Under the pieces are notes generated by a model. It was not told the DNA's origin and made no database searches. It saw only the letters and a program-made list of their open reading frames with translations. Of a stretch of 64,000 nt of DNA, positions 43,145 through 56,686 are shown piece after piece. The first letter of the stretch is position 1. Every line of letters begins with the position of its first letter. Source of the stretch: JAJDXO01 sp965221855 (lineage in GTDB: Bacteria > Pseudomonadota > Alphaproteobacteria > Rhodospirillales > UBA2165); the NCBI GenBank assembly GCA_965221855.1, contig CBDCSV010000007.1:558001-622000 (forward strand), written 5' to 3'. A program made the position numbers and the translations under genes.

Positions 43145-44328
43145 ATGAACATGAACCGACGGGAGTTCCTCGCCTATTCATCCATGACCGCCGCCGTCTC
43201 GGCGGCGCCGTTCGGGATTCTGATGCCGCGCGATGCCCATGCCGCCGATGCCGGCTGGGACCGGACGCTCATTTTGCTCGAACTGAACGGCGGCAATGAC
43301 GGTTTGAACACCGTCGTACCCTACACAGACCCCAGATACTATTCGCTGCGGCCCGAACTGGCGGTGCCGAGGGACAAGGTGATCCGGCTCGACGAGAAAC
43401 TGGGACTCCATCCGCGGCTCGAACCCCTGATGGGCTCGTGGCGGGACCGGGAACTGGCCATCGTCCTGGGCGTCGGATATCCCGACCCGAACCTATCTCA
43501 TTTCAGGGGAATCGATATCTGGGACAGCGCGTCCGATTCCAAGGAAGTGTTGGATGACGGGTGGGTCTCCCGCCTGGTCAAGGAATCCCGCCCGCCGGAG
43601 TCGTATGCGGCGGACGGTCTGGTGATGGGCGGAATTCGGTCGGACCCTTGATGGGCGGCGGCGCCCGCGTCGTCCAGTTGCCCAGGGAGCCCGGCAAATT
43701 GCTCAAGCAGGCGACGCGGCTCAGGACCGGCGGCATGGCGCCGCCGCATAATCCTGCGCTTGCTCATCTGCTGAAACAGCGGCGCGATCTCCGCAGCGCG
43801 GCCGACAAATTCGTCGCCAGGCAGATCGCCGATACGGATCCGGGCGGCGGTTTTCCCGAGACCGGGCTTGGCAAGCAGTTCGAGAATGCCGCCCGTCTCA
43901 TCGTGTCGGGTGCAAGAGTCCCGTTCATCAAGCTGTCGTTGGGTCAGTTCGACACGCACATCGAGCAAAAGGAGCTGCACGCGGACCTTTTGGGAGAGGT
44001 TGCGGGGGCGATTGCGGCCTTCGCCGCGGCCATGAAAAGTACGGGCAACTGGGACAAGGTGGCTGTGATGACCTATGCGGAGTTCGGCCGCCGGCCCGAT
44101 GAGAACAATTCGGCGGGCACCGATCACGGCACTTCGGCGCCCCACTTCGTGGTCGGCGGCAAGGTCCGCGGCGGGTTCTTCGGCGAGCAGCCGCCCCTCG
44201 ACGACCTGAACAACAAAAATTTGAAGCACCGGATTCATTTCCGGTCGATGTATGCATCCGGCGCCCGGGAATGGTGGGGGCAGCGGGCAAGCTTCATTCG
44301 CGAGAAGAGCTTGGGAATTTTCGCCTAA
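43145..44328 (+). pseudogene. DUF1501 domain-containing protein, frameshifted
   Basis: The first frame (43145-43651) has a twin-arginine-like signal (NRREFLAYSS) and ELNGGNDGLNTVVPYTDPRYY, then reaches TGA. The second frame (open to 44328) continues the same protein without loss: GPLMGGGARVVQL, then SLGQFDTHIEQKELH, YAEFGRRPDENNSAGTDHG and the C-terminus. Adding one A near 43633-43634 would restore GGNSVGPLMGGG. It is therefore a one-base deletion or a sequencing error. The DUF1501 family is related to the sulfatase/alkaline phosphatase fold and is exported by Tat with its DUF1800 partner, whose stop is 3 bp upstream. Confidence 0.85.
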
Positions 44329-44351
44329 GCCATTGATCCGGGGAAGGAAAA

Positions 44352-45323
44352 ATGGGGCATCTGCTTGACGGCGAGTGGACCGACGACGAGGTCCTGAAGG
44401 AAATCCGCGACGATGGAAAATACGTCAAGTTCGACAGCATATTCAGGAACTGGATCACACGGGACGGGGACGGCGGGAAGGGAGGCTTTCCGGCCGAGAC
44501 CGGGCGCTACCACCTTTATTCGTCGGTCGCCTGTCCGTGGGCCCACCGGACCGAACTGATCCGGATCCTGAAGAAACTGGATGGGATCGTCGGACACACG
44601 GACACACGCCAAACCATCGGCGGTCAGGGCTGGACGTTCGCGGAACCGCATGTGGTGACGGGTACCGACCGGTCCGCGGCCTATTTGCACGAGGTCTATG
44701 CGCTTTCGGAACCCACGTACACCGGCCGGGTGTCGGTGCCGGCGCTTTGGGATTCGCACACGCGAAGGATCGTGTCCAATGAGAGTTCGGAGATCATCGT
44801 CATGTTCAATGAGGCCTTTGACGAGATTGCGCCTCCGAGCCCGGACTACTATCCCCCGGCGCTCAGGGAGGATATCGACGCGGTCAACGCCATGGTGCTC
44901 GATGGCATCAACAATGCCGTGAACGAGTGCGGCCGAGGCGTCAGTCAGCAGGCCTACGAGGCTGCCTTCGACAAGCTTTTCCGGACCCTGGACGAACTGG
45001 AGGCACGGCTCAGCCGGCAGCGCTACCTGTGCGGCGATCGGCAAACGCTGGCCGACTGGCGCCTGTTTCCCAACCTGGTGCGCTTCGATGCCATTTATTA
45101 TCTGGGATACAAGTGCAATCTCCGGCGTATCGCCGACTATCCCAATCTGTCGGAATATCTCCGCGACCTCTATCAGACTCCCGGCATCGACCGGGTTTGC
45201 GACGTGGCCGGCATGAAGGACGGGGTTTATGGCGGCGCCGGCCCGATCCCCACCAACGGCATCGTGCCAAAAGGACCGGAGATGGACCTGAGGCAGGGGC
45301 ATACCCGGAATCGGTTCGGCTGA
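44352..45323 (+). CDS. Xi-class glutathione transferase (glutathionyl-hydroquinone reductase)
   Basis: The 323-residue protein reduces glutathionyl-hydroquinones. The catalytic Cys is C61 in SSVACPWAHRTELI, and NESSEIIVMFNEAFDE and RQRYLCGDRQTLADWRLFPNLVRFD are family blocks. GGGGAAGG precedes the ATG. It may detoxify quinones produced by the nearby aromatic hydroxylases, though this is an inference from position. Confidence 0.92.
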   Translation: MGHLLDGEWTDDEVLKEIRDDGKYVKFDSIFRNWITRDGDGGKGGFPAETGRYHLYSSVACPWAHRTELIRILKKLDGIVGHTDTRQTIGGQGWTFAEPHVVTGTDRSAAYLHEVYALSEPTYTGRVSVPALWDSHTRRIVSNESSEIIVMFNEAFDEIAPPSPDYYPPALREDIDAVNAMVLDGINNAVNECGRGVSQQAYEAAFDKLFRTLDELEARLSRQRYLCGDRQTLADWRLFPNLVRFDAIYYLGYKCNLRRIADYPNLSEYLRDLYQTPGIDRVCDVAGMKDGVYGGAGPIPTNGIVPKGPEMDLRQGHTRNRFG

Positions 45324-45477
45324 CGGGATTTGACGGGCGGGCCGTTGAATCGGGTGAATTTCAAGCAATTCGGACTTTTGTTCGCCGCAAAACGTTCGTA
45401 GGTTTGGAGACGGCAAACGCGAACTCGCGGGAACAGCCGATCGAACGGCCCGAAGCCGGCGGACAATTGACGCGGGG

Positions 45478-46029
45478 ATGGCGATGAACGCCCTGAGAAA
45501 CCTGACGTTTGGACTGATATTTGCCGTTGCGCTTTCGGGTCTTGCCCGAGCGGAAGATGCCGCGATCGATGCCTTCTACGGCACCTACGTCGGCAAGGCG
45601 ATCGTCGAGAAGGACGGTGTCGCCGGCGAGCGCGACCTCAACGTGGTCATCAAGCCGTTCCGCAAGGGATTTACGGTCGAGTGGACGACGGTCACCCGGC
45701 GCGCCGGCGGCAAGACAAAACGGGCTTCCTACAAAATCAATTTTCGGCCGAGCCGCCGCGAGGGCATCTTCGGCTCGGCGATGAAGATCAACAAATTCGG
45801 CAAGGGCGTTCCTCTGGATCCCCTGAAAGGCGATCCCTATGTCTGGGCGAGGATTTCCGGCAAGACGCTGACCGTCCATGCGATGATCATTCTGGACGAC
45901 GGCGGTTTCGAGATGCAGACCTACGACCGGACGCTCACCGGCAACGGAATGTCCCTGGACTTCGAGCGCATCCGCGACGGCCAGCCCCTCCGCAGGATCA
46001 AGGCGTCGCTGGAACGCCAGGGCGAATAG
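45478..46029 (+). CDS. Secreted hypothetical protein
   Basis: This 183-residue protein has a signal peptide (NLTFGLIFAVALSGLARA) and a mature region of about 155 residues starting EDAAIDAFYGTYVGKAIVE. The mature part is rich in beta-type segments, with TVEWTTVTRR and FEMQTYDRTLTG. I do not recognise a named family. ATG 45484 is an alternative start. It ends 33 bp before the convergent cupin gene. Confidence 0.7.
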   Translation: MAMNALRNLTFGLIFAVALSGLARAEDAAIDAFYGTYVGKAIVEKDGVAGERDLNVVIKPFRKGFTVEWTTVTRRAGGKTKRASYKINFRPSRREGIFGSAMKINKFGKGVPLDPLKGDPYVWARISGKTLTVHAMIILDDGGFEMQTYDRTLTGNGMSLDFERIRDGQPLRRIKASLERQGE

Positions 46030-46062
46030 CGTATCCGGACCCGGCCGGCACCGGATATCGGG

Positions 46063-46620
46063 CTAGTCCTTCTTCGACTCCCTGTATTCCTTGATGGTCC
46101 GGAGGGCGTCTTCGCTGTACTCCGCGCCTGGATTGTCGCCGCCGATGACGAACAGCATGATATGCTCCACGTCCGGCTCGTCCTCGGTGACATTGAAGAA
46201 CCGCCGTTGAAGGCCCGGCGGGAAAGACACCACGTCGAGCGGCCCCGCATCCACGTACTCGTAGTCGTCCCCCTCGTTCCAGGCGCAGCGCCATGTGCCG
46301 GTAATGGGCATGAAGGTTTCGTTGGTATCGTGGTTGTGCATCAGGGGGCCGCAGCCTGGCTTGGCCTTGACGAACCCCATGTTGAAGCCTTCCGAGATGG
46401 CAATCGCGGGGGCGGCCGATGCGTCTTCGCCGACGGGCGATAGAACCGTACCCGACCCGTCATCCTCGGGCGGCTGAAAACCGATGACGTTGATGAGTTC
46501 CCGGTGGCATTCGGGCAGTTCGCTGTCATCGAGACCGCCGCGCGACCCCTTGAGATCGGCAAACCGGGCGACCCGCTTCATCATTTCTTCCTTGGTCCAC
46601 ACTCGTGCTGGGGGCAGCAT
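46063..46620 (-). CDS. Cupin domain-containing protein
   Basis: The 185-residue cytosolic protein has a single cupin fold. Motif 1 is GCGPLMHNHDTNETFMPITG with His/His/Glu metal-ligand candidates, and motif 2 is near DVVSFPPGLQRRFFNV. Such proteins may be dioxygenases, isomerases or ligand-binding proteins; the substrate is unknown. It is convergent with the secreted hypothetical gene. Confidence 0.8.
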   Translation of the reverse strand: MLPPARVWTKEEMMKRVARFADLKGSRGGLDDSELPECHRELINVIGFQPPEDDGSGTVLSPVGEDASAAPAIAISEGFNMGFVKAKPGCGPLMHNHDTNETFMPITGTWRCAWNEGDDYEYVDAGPLDVVSFPPGLQRRFFNVTEDEPDVEHIMLFVIGGDNPGAEYSEDALRTIKEYRESKKD

Positions 46621-46720
46621 GGGTTCCTCCTCAAAATTCGAACTTATGAGAGAACGATAATCGGACTATTGGTTCCCGTCATCCTGAATTCACCGCCGGG
46701 CGGGGCGCATGATGAAAGTG

Positions 46721-47659
46721 CTAGCGTCGTCTAATGGTCTTGAATATGGACCAAAATTCCTCTGCGGTTTCCATATCCCCGCTGCGGCGGCCCGACCGGC
46801 CGGGAGGTCCTGGTTCTTGCGGCTCGAGGGTCGGAACGCGATGCCCGCCATTTGCCACTCGATAGAGAATGGTCGGTGCGCCGGAACTGCATTCGGTCCA
46901 ATCATGTCTCGCAATGCGGGTTCGATCATGAGGCGCCCGGTTGGGGATGAGTCGTACCGACTGGCGCTTGCAGCCGTTTCGTTTACGCCAATATTCCATT
47001 GTTTCGGGTACGGAGAGGAGTCGTCCTCTTAAATGAATCCAGCCGTCATAACGAACGTTGAAATCGCTGGTTCCAGCGACCACAACGACCGGTAATGGCC
47101 GGTTCGAGTTGCAATCGCTGATCTGGTGCTCGGTCATATTGGCGATGATCGGGCCGATGGCTGCAATTTTCCGAGGGATTGTACAGGCCAGGGTGAAGGC
47201 CATGATACCGCCCCGGGATACGCCGGTGACGTAAATGCGGCCGGGATCTGAAATATTTTCGTCGATCAGCCGGTCGATGAGCTTGTCGATAAAACCGACG
47301 TCATCGGCGGGTTCGCCGTTGACCGTAGACATCGGGTTATGGACCGGCCTGCCATAACTCCAGCTGTCCTTGACCGCTCTTGGATAGACGACATGAAAAC
47401 CGTCGCGGTCAGCAACGCGGTCCATGCGCAAGGTCTCTCTCAACTGGCCGATGGTTTGCCGATTTCCCTGGAGAGCGATGACCGTGGGTGATGGGGCCGC
47501 GACGACCGAAGTTGGACTGTAGACGATATAGTGCCGCTCGATCCCCTGGTGGAGGATGGTGCCGGTCTCATCGGCTCGAGCGGCATTCGTCGCCGCCGAT
47601 ATGCCCAGCAAAATCGAGAAAGCTATCGAATACAGGTTGTTGGGAAGAGAGGGCTGCAT
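46721..47659 (-). CDS. Secreted esterase of the PHB depolymerase/LpqC-like family
   Basis: The 312-residue alpha/beta hydrolase starts at ATG 47659, giving a signal peptide ending ATNAARA; an upstream GTG at 47689 is less likely. The nucleophile is Ser in VTGVSRGGIMAF, the oxyanion region is VIALQGNRQTIGQL, and the C-terminal His is in VANGGHRVP. The N-terminal IERHYIVYSP is typical of feruloyl-esterase and polyhydroxybutyrate depolymerase relatives. It probably cleaves an ester outside the cytoplasm. Confidence 0.82.
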   Translation of the reverse strand: MQPSLPNNLYSIAFSILLGISAATNAARADETGTILHQGIERHYIVYSPTSVVAAPSPTVIALQGNRQTIGQLRETLRMDRVADRDGFHVVYPRAVKDSWSYGRPVHNPMSTVNGEPADDVGFIDKLIDRLIDENISDPGRIYVTGVSRGGIMAFTLACTIPRKIAAIGPIIANMTEHQISDCNSNRPLPVVVVAGTSDFNVRYDGWIHLRGRLLSVPETMEYWRKRNGCKRQSVRLIPNRAPHDRTRIARHDWTECSSGAPTILYRVANGGHRVPTLEPQEPGPPGRSGRRSGDMETAEEFWSIFKTIRRR

Positions 47660-47724
47660 GGCGGGAATTCCAATAGTCAATGTGCGCACTCGATAACATG
47701 AAGAATTGAATTTATGCGGGACGA

Positions 47725-48936
47725 TTAATCGGAAACCACTCCTTTTTGTGCGAGCTGTTCCAACATTGCCTGGTCGTACTCGAGTATATCCGTGAGAATC
47801 GCCTCGGTGTCGGCGCCGAGGGCGGGCGCGGCGTTTGCGGGCAGCTCCGGCGCTTCGGAGAGAAAGACCGGCGTCCGGGTAAACCTGAACTCGCCCACTT
47901 CCGGGTCGTCGATGGGCATCAGGAGCCCGCGTTCCCGAACATGTGGATCGGCGAAAACGTCCTCGGCCGTATTGACCGGGCCCGTGGGCACGCCCGCCCC
48001 GTTGAGCGCATCTACCGCCTCGGCGCGGGTGCGCTGCCCCAGCCAGCCTTCGATCAGCGGCCGTAGCTCATCGGCGTGGTCAGCGCGGGCGGCTGCCGAG
48101 TTGCTCTTGGGGTCATTGGCCAGTTCCGGGTGACCAACCGTTTCGGCCAGCCGTTTCCATATGATCTCATCCGGGACATTGAGGGCGATATAGCCGTCCG
48201 AACACCGGAACGCGCCACGCGGCCAGACATTGCGGGAGCGGCCCCGGCTCGGGTTCTGGCCGGCTACCGAATGCACCGTGACCATGGCTTCGTTGAGCGA
48301 AAGCATGGCATCGAACATGGCGCTGTCGACCAACTGTCCCTCGCCGGTCTTCTCCCGCATGAACAAGGCCTGCATGACGCCGTAGGCGGTGCACATGCCG
48401 GTATAGATGTCGGCCATCCCGTAGATGGTCCAGGACGGCGGCCTGTCCGAAAACCCCACCAGATGCATGATGCCGCTCATGGCTTCGGCGACGATGTCGA
48501 ACGCGGGCCGGTCGGAGTAGGCGCCGCGATACCCTTCGAGGCGGCCGAAGCCGGAAATCAGGGCCCAGATCAGGCGGGGATTGCCCTCCTTGAGGGCCTC
48601 GTAGTCGAGACCGATTTTCTCCATGGCGCCCGGGCGAAGGTTCTCGACCACCACGTCGGACTTGGCGGCCAAGTCCCGGAATACCTGCCGGCCGGCTTCG
48701 GATTGCAGATCGAGGGCGAGGCTCTTCTTGTTTCGATTGTAGCCCATGTATCCGGCCGCTTTCTTGACCCCGTTCTTCTCGACGAAGGGCGGCATGGCGC
48801 GGCGCGGGTCGCCGCGGCCCGGCCGTTCGATCTTGATCACCTCGGCGCCGGCATCCGCCAGCAGCATGGTGCAATAGGGGCCGGCCATGTACTGCTCGAG
48901 GCCGATGACCCGAATTCCGTCCAGGGGGCGCACCAT
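47725..48936 (-). CDS. CaiB/BaiF family CoA transferase
   Basis: The 403-residue protein is a class III CoA transferase that moves CoA between carboxylic acids. Family features are RVIGLEQYMAGPYCTMLLADAG and EVIKIERPGRGDPRR at the N-terminus, with NRNKKSLALDLQSEAG and VVENLRPGAMEKIGLDY in the body. It follows the thiolase gene after 9 bp, which suggests activation of an acid and later thiolytic cleavage in one pathway. Confidence 0.92.
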   Translation of the reverse strand: MVRPLDGIRVIGLEQYMAGPYCTMLLADAGAEVIKIERPGRGDPRRAMPPFVEKNGVKKAAGYMGYNRNKKSLALDLQSEAGRQVFRDLAAKSDVVVENLRPGAMEKIGLDYEALKEGNPRLIWALISGFGRLEGYRGAYSDRPAFDIVAEAMSGIMHLVGFSDRPPSWTIYGMADIYTGMCTAYGVMQALFMREKTGEGQLVDSAMFDAMLSLNEAMVTVHSVAGQNPSRGRSRNVWPRGAFRCSDGYIALNVPDEIIWKRLAETVGHPELANDPKSNSAAARADHADELRPLIEGWLGQRTRAEAVDALNGAGVPTGPVNTAEDVFADPHVRERGLLMPIDDPEVGEFRFTRTPVFLSEAPELPANAAPALGADTEAILTDILEYDQAMLEQLAQKGVVSD

Positions 48937-48945
48937 GGCTGCGGC

Positions 48946-50193
48946 CTAATCGCCGATCCACTCGACCAGCGTGGCCGAGCCCATGCCGACCCCGACGCAG
49001 AGGGTTGCCAGACCGTAGAAGGGCCTGGGCATGTCCGGCGCCCGCCGTTTCATTTCGTGCATCAGCGTGACGAGAATGCGTGATCCGGAACAGCCGGTCG
49101 GGTGGCCCAGGGCGATGGCGCCGCCGTTGACATTCGTCTTGGCGTGATCGATCCCGAGTTGGCGCTCGCAGCCGATGACCTGGGAGGCGAATGCCTCGTT
49201 GAGTTCGATGAGGCCCATGTCGTCGATACCGAGGGCAAAGCGGTCCAGGAGCTTTCGTGTTGCAGGTATGGGGCCGTAGGCGAAATGGCTGGGGTCGGTG
49301 CCGGCGCTTGCCGACCCGATCCAGCGCAGCATCGGCTCGAGGCCGAGGGCTTCGGCCTTCTCGCGGCTGGCGAGCAGGAGGGCGGCGGCCCCGTCGTTGA
49401 TGCCGCTGGAATTTCCCGCCGTGACCGTGCCGTCTTTCTTGAACGCCGGGCGCAGCTTGCCGAGATCGTCCAATGAGGTGGCGAGCTCGTAGTTGCCATT
49501 GGACTTGGCGTAGCGGGGGTGTTCGTCCGTATCGACGATGACGGGATCGCCCCGCCGCTGGGGTACCGAAATCGGCACGATCTCGTCGGAAAACCTGCCG
49601 TCGTTGATGGCGGCGATGGCCCTGGAGTGGCTCTCGAGAGCCAGAGCATCCTGCTCTTCCCGTGTAATCTGCATTTCCTCGGCCATGATCTCCGCGCCTT
49701 CGCCGAGGCTGACGATGGGATAGAGTTCGTCCATCCTGGGGTTGTTGAACCGCCAACCCACCGTCGTATCCCACATTTTCGGAGCCGATGTGGTCGGTAC
49801 GCGATCCGGTTTCATCATGGCGAAGGGCGCCCGGCTCATGCTTTCGACGCCGCTGCCGATCGCGAGACCGCCCTCGCCGGCGACGATGGTCTTGGCGGCG
49901 AGGTTGACCGCCTCGAGCGCCGACGAGCAATTGCGATTGACGGTAACGCCCGGCACCTCGTGCGGCATGCCGGACAACAGGATGGCCATGCGCGCGACGT
50001 CCCGGTTGTCCTCGCCGCCCTGGTTGCCGCACCCGGCGAATACTTCCGTCAACTCGGACGGATCGATGCCGGTCCGCTCGATCAGCGATTTGTAGACGTC
50101 GCCCAGGAGATCATCGGGGCGTACGCGCGACAGTGCGCCGCCAAACTTTCCTATGGGCGAGCGCACACCGTCGACGATGACAACTTCGGTCAC
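48946..50193 (-). CDS. Thiolase family protein (acetyl-CoA C-acyltransferase)
   Basis: The 415-residue thiolase cleaves 3-ketoacyl-CoA or runs the reverse condensation. The nucleophilic Cys is C89 in VNRNCSSALEAV; NEAFASQ, the GGAIALGHPTGCSGSRI His motif and CVGVGMGSA with the second Cys are present. It is the first gene of a two-gene unit with the CoA transferase and may complete the beta-oxidation steps encoded further left. Confidence 0.94.
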   Translation of the reverse strand: MTEVVIVDGVRSPIGKFGGALSRVRPDDLLGDVYKSLIERTGIDPSELTEVFAGCGNQGGEDNRDVARMAILLSGMPHEVPGVTVNRNCSSALEAVNLAAKTIVAGEGGLAIGSGVESMSRAPFAMMKPDRVPTTSAPKMWDTTVGWRFNNPRMDELYPIVSLGEGAEIMAEEMQITREEQDALALESHSRAIAAINDGRFSDEIVPISVPQRRGDPVIVDTDEHPRYAKSNGNYELATSLDDLGKLRPAFKKDGTVTAGNSSGINDGAAALLLASREKAEALGLEPMLRWIGSASAGTDPSHFAYGPIPATRKLLDRFALGIDDMGLIELNEAFASQVIGCERQLGIDHAKTNVNGGAIALGHPTGCSGSRILVTLMHEMKRRAPDMPRPFYGLATLCVGVGMGSATLVEWIGD

Positions 50194-50272
50194 GGGTTTT
50201 CTCCACGGCTAGAATCTCAGCCGCGCAGTTTGCCACGCGCCGGTGGGAGAATCACGTCAGGAGATAGAGGGG

Positions 50273-50791
50273 TTAATTGAATCGCTGAACGGGTGCTCGC
50301 GGCGGCAGGTTTGTCACCGGGGGCATGGCGCCGCCGGACGAGGCGACCGAGCCGTTCTCACGGGGCGCCACGGTGATATCCATCGAAGAGCCCCGGAGAG
50401 TCTTGGATTTGATCTGAACCGTCATCACGCGCTCCGCCCTGGTAAAGGTAAGAACGCTGATTTCCGAGCGGACGGAGGTAACTTCCTGCCAGCCGAATTC
50501 CGGCGAACGCTGTTTGAAAAAGGCGAACATATCGGCGGTCTTGTGGGATGACGACATGACCAGGCGGCCCACCCAAACCTCCTTGCTGCCGAGTACCAGG
50601 GTACGGTCGAGGTTCATGACGGCACCCGTCGGAATCGGAATATCGGAGAACTGGGCAAAGCTTGGTTGCGGCCCCGAATCCCGTTTGTTTTCGGATGGCG
50701 TGGCGGTCAATCCAATGCCCTGTGTACAGGCACCAAGAGACAATGCGGAAATGAGTGTGACGACGGGAAGAACGCGTTTCTTGCCGAACAT
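50273..50791 (-). CDS. Hypothetical lipoprotein
   Basis: The 172-residue protein has a lipoprotein signal (VVTLISALSLGAC, Cys ~22) and no family I can name. The mature part begins with a low-complexity region, then SFAQFSDIPIPTGAVMNLDRT and a globular segment with ADMFAFFKQRSPEFGWQE, ending in a Pro-rich tail. It is oriented toward the thiolase gene with a 79-bp gap. Confidence 0.7.
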   Translation of the reverse strand: MFGKKRVLPVVTLISALSLGACTQGIGLTATPSENKRDSGPQPSFAQFSDIPIPTGAVMNLDRTLVLGSKEVWVGRLVMSSSHKTADMFAFFKQRSPEFGWQEVTSVRSEISVLTFTRAERVMTVQIKSKTLRGSSMDITVAPRENGSVASSGGAMPPVTNLPPRAPVQRFN

Positions 50792-51264
50792 AATGGAATT
50801 CCTCGCAAGTCCCCCAATAATGAGCGGATTTCAACTGCTTGCGGTCATATCACCAGGGTCTAAACGAAAGGTAAACGAAGCCCGATTTGCGATTCCAATC
50901 GAATGGGTATACTTTTTTCGTTTCCGGCGGGATTTAGGGTTTGACAGTTCTGTGAACCGCCCTTAGAACCCGTTTTCCCGGGCGCGGTCATCCGCGCTCG
51001 TGTGGTCTCTGCGGCCCAAAATTCGGACCGGTTCGCCGTGACGGATTTCGCAGTGATCAGTGCTCTTGGACATTGTTGATAGAGAAGGGATGCGCAGGCG
51101 ACGGTCGGTCGCGATGGCGACACGGATCGTTTGTCTTGTGCATCTAGTTTGTGCGTAACTTACTCGGTGCGGTTTCAGCTTCGGCTGAGGCGCATCGGAT
51201 AATTTCGTCAGTTTGTATGAGACAGACTTCTAAACTCCGTTATCTCCCAACTCTATGGGAAGTT
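50792..51264 (+). other. Upstream leader of the rRNA operon
   Basis: About 470 bp without a protein gene. It includes a likely promoter at 50941-50969 and a TGCTCTTGGACATTGTTGA sequence at 51061-51079 that resembles the boxA antitermination element. The transcribed leader would be about 290 nt. Confidence 0.55.
50941..50969 (+). promoter_or_regulatory. Probable rRNA operon promoter
   Basis: TTGACA at 50941-50946 and TAGAAC at 50964-50969 are separated by 17 bp. They lie about 300 bp upstream of the 16S gene, downstream of an A+T-rich stretch that may act as an UP-like element. Confidence 0.55.
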
Positions 51265-52764
<1,500 letters not shown>

Positions 52765-52939
52765 AAGGAAATGTCCCGTGGCCAAAGGAGACCGCTCCGG
52801 TTTCCAGGACATTGGACGTTCACCTTATACACTAAACTAGCGTCTCGGCTGGCCGCCGCCTACGCATCCCTTCTTGGAAGCCCGATCCGACGTCGGATAT
52901 CAATATCAGTTGTGATGTCTTGACGGGTTCCTTCTTTCC

Positions 52940-53017
<78 letters not shown>

Positions 53018-53025
53018 TCCTTATC

Positions 53026-53101
53026 GGGGGCGTAGCTCAGTTGGGAGAGCGCCTGCTTTGCAAGCAGGAGGTCGTCGGTTCGATTCCGATCGCCTCCACC
53101 A
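53026..53101 (+). tRNA. tRNA-Ala (UGC)
   Basis: The acceptor GGGGGCG pairs with CGCCTCC with one G-U pair and CCA is encoded. The anticodon loop TTTGCAA gives UGC. It starts 8 bp after tRNA-Ile in the rRNA spacer. Confidence 0.97.
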
Positions 53102-53396
53102 CCCTGCGCCTTCGGCTTCGGGTGGCAGGCCACTTAAGTGGGCTGGCTCGCTAAGGCGATCAGGCGCGGGAGTGTCCGCCATAGCCTTGGCGAAGGCGGA
53201 CCGGAAAAGCGAACGGAAACGAGAAAACGGGTTTATCCAAGAGAGCACGGAAATTCTTCCGGCCGGTCAGCCGGCTCGGAGATGCGCTCTTCAGTCATTG
53301 TGAATAGGTCTTAATTATACATCTAAGTGATCGCTCAATTTCGCGAGCAGACTTAGTCGTCATGCGTTCGGGCTTGTCCCTGCGTATGATGAGATC
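53102..53396 (+). other. tRNA-Ala to 23S spacer with imperfect palindrome
   Basis: This 295-bp spacer contains an inverted repeat (TCCGCC at 53175-53180 and GGCGGA at 53195-53200). It also holds the 5' arm of the 23S processing stem at about 53356-53393. No gene is visible. Confidence 0.6.
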
Positions 53397-56146
<2,750 letters not shown>

Positions 56147-56236
56147 CTCATCATGCGTATGGATAAGCCCGTACGCCGATGACCAAGTAGCCAGCGAAAT
56201 TGACGCAACGCTTCGATGTATGATGTCTTTCGGCGC

Positions 56237-56418
56237 CGCCGGCGACGGCGGCCGCCGTCCGTTTCGATGACTTGGTGGTTATAGCGAGGGGGCCACACCC
56301 GATCCCATCCCGAACTCGGCCGTGAAGACCCTCAGCGCCGATGGTACTGCATCTTAAGGTGTGGGAGAGTAGGTCGCCGCCAGGTCTTCGAAGCGGATGG
56401 CGGCCGCCGTCGCCGGCG
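56237..56418 (+). repeat. 30-bp inverted repeat enclosing the 5S gene
   Basis: The left arm 56237-56266 and right arm 56389-56418 are complementary over 30 positions, with only two G-U pairs in RNA. It would form a long stem around pre-5S rRNA and probably guides endonuclease processing. Each arm itself contains the palindrome GGCGGCCGCC. Confidence 0.8.
56269..56386 (+). rRNA. rrf: 5S ribosomal RNA
   Basis: A gene of about 118 nt in which GACTTGG at the 5' end pairs with CCAGGTC at the 3' end. The internal CCCATCCCGAACTCGG region is typical of 5S. Confidence 0.94.
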
Positions 56419-56496
56419 ATGAGACCTATTCATGATGATCCGTCCCACTTGACGATCCATTTGACCGTCCCCGGGGCGGAAGCAAGGCACACTTGG

Positions 56497-56574
<78 letters not shown>

Positions 56575-56576
56575 AT

Positions 56577-56609
56577 AAACCCCTGAAAATAAAGTATTTT
56601 CAGGGGTTT
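56577..56609. terminator. Terminator after tRNA-fMet
   Basis: A perfect 15-bp stem (56577-56591 with 56595-56609, loop AAG) has GC in the middle and A/T at both ends, so it can act in either direction. It ends the rRNA operon transcript. Confidence 0.85.
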
Positions 56610-56686
56610 ATGATTCTAAGGATAAATTTATTATAGCACTCTGGGAATCTATTGGGAATCACCAGGAATCAAATTCAAGCGTAGGT

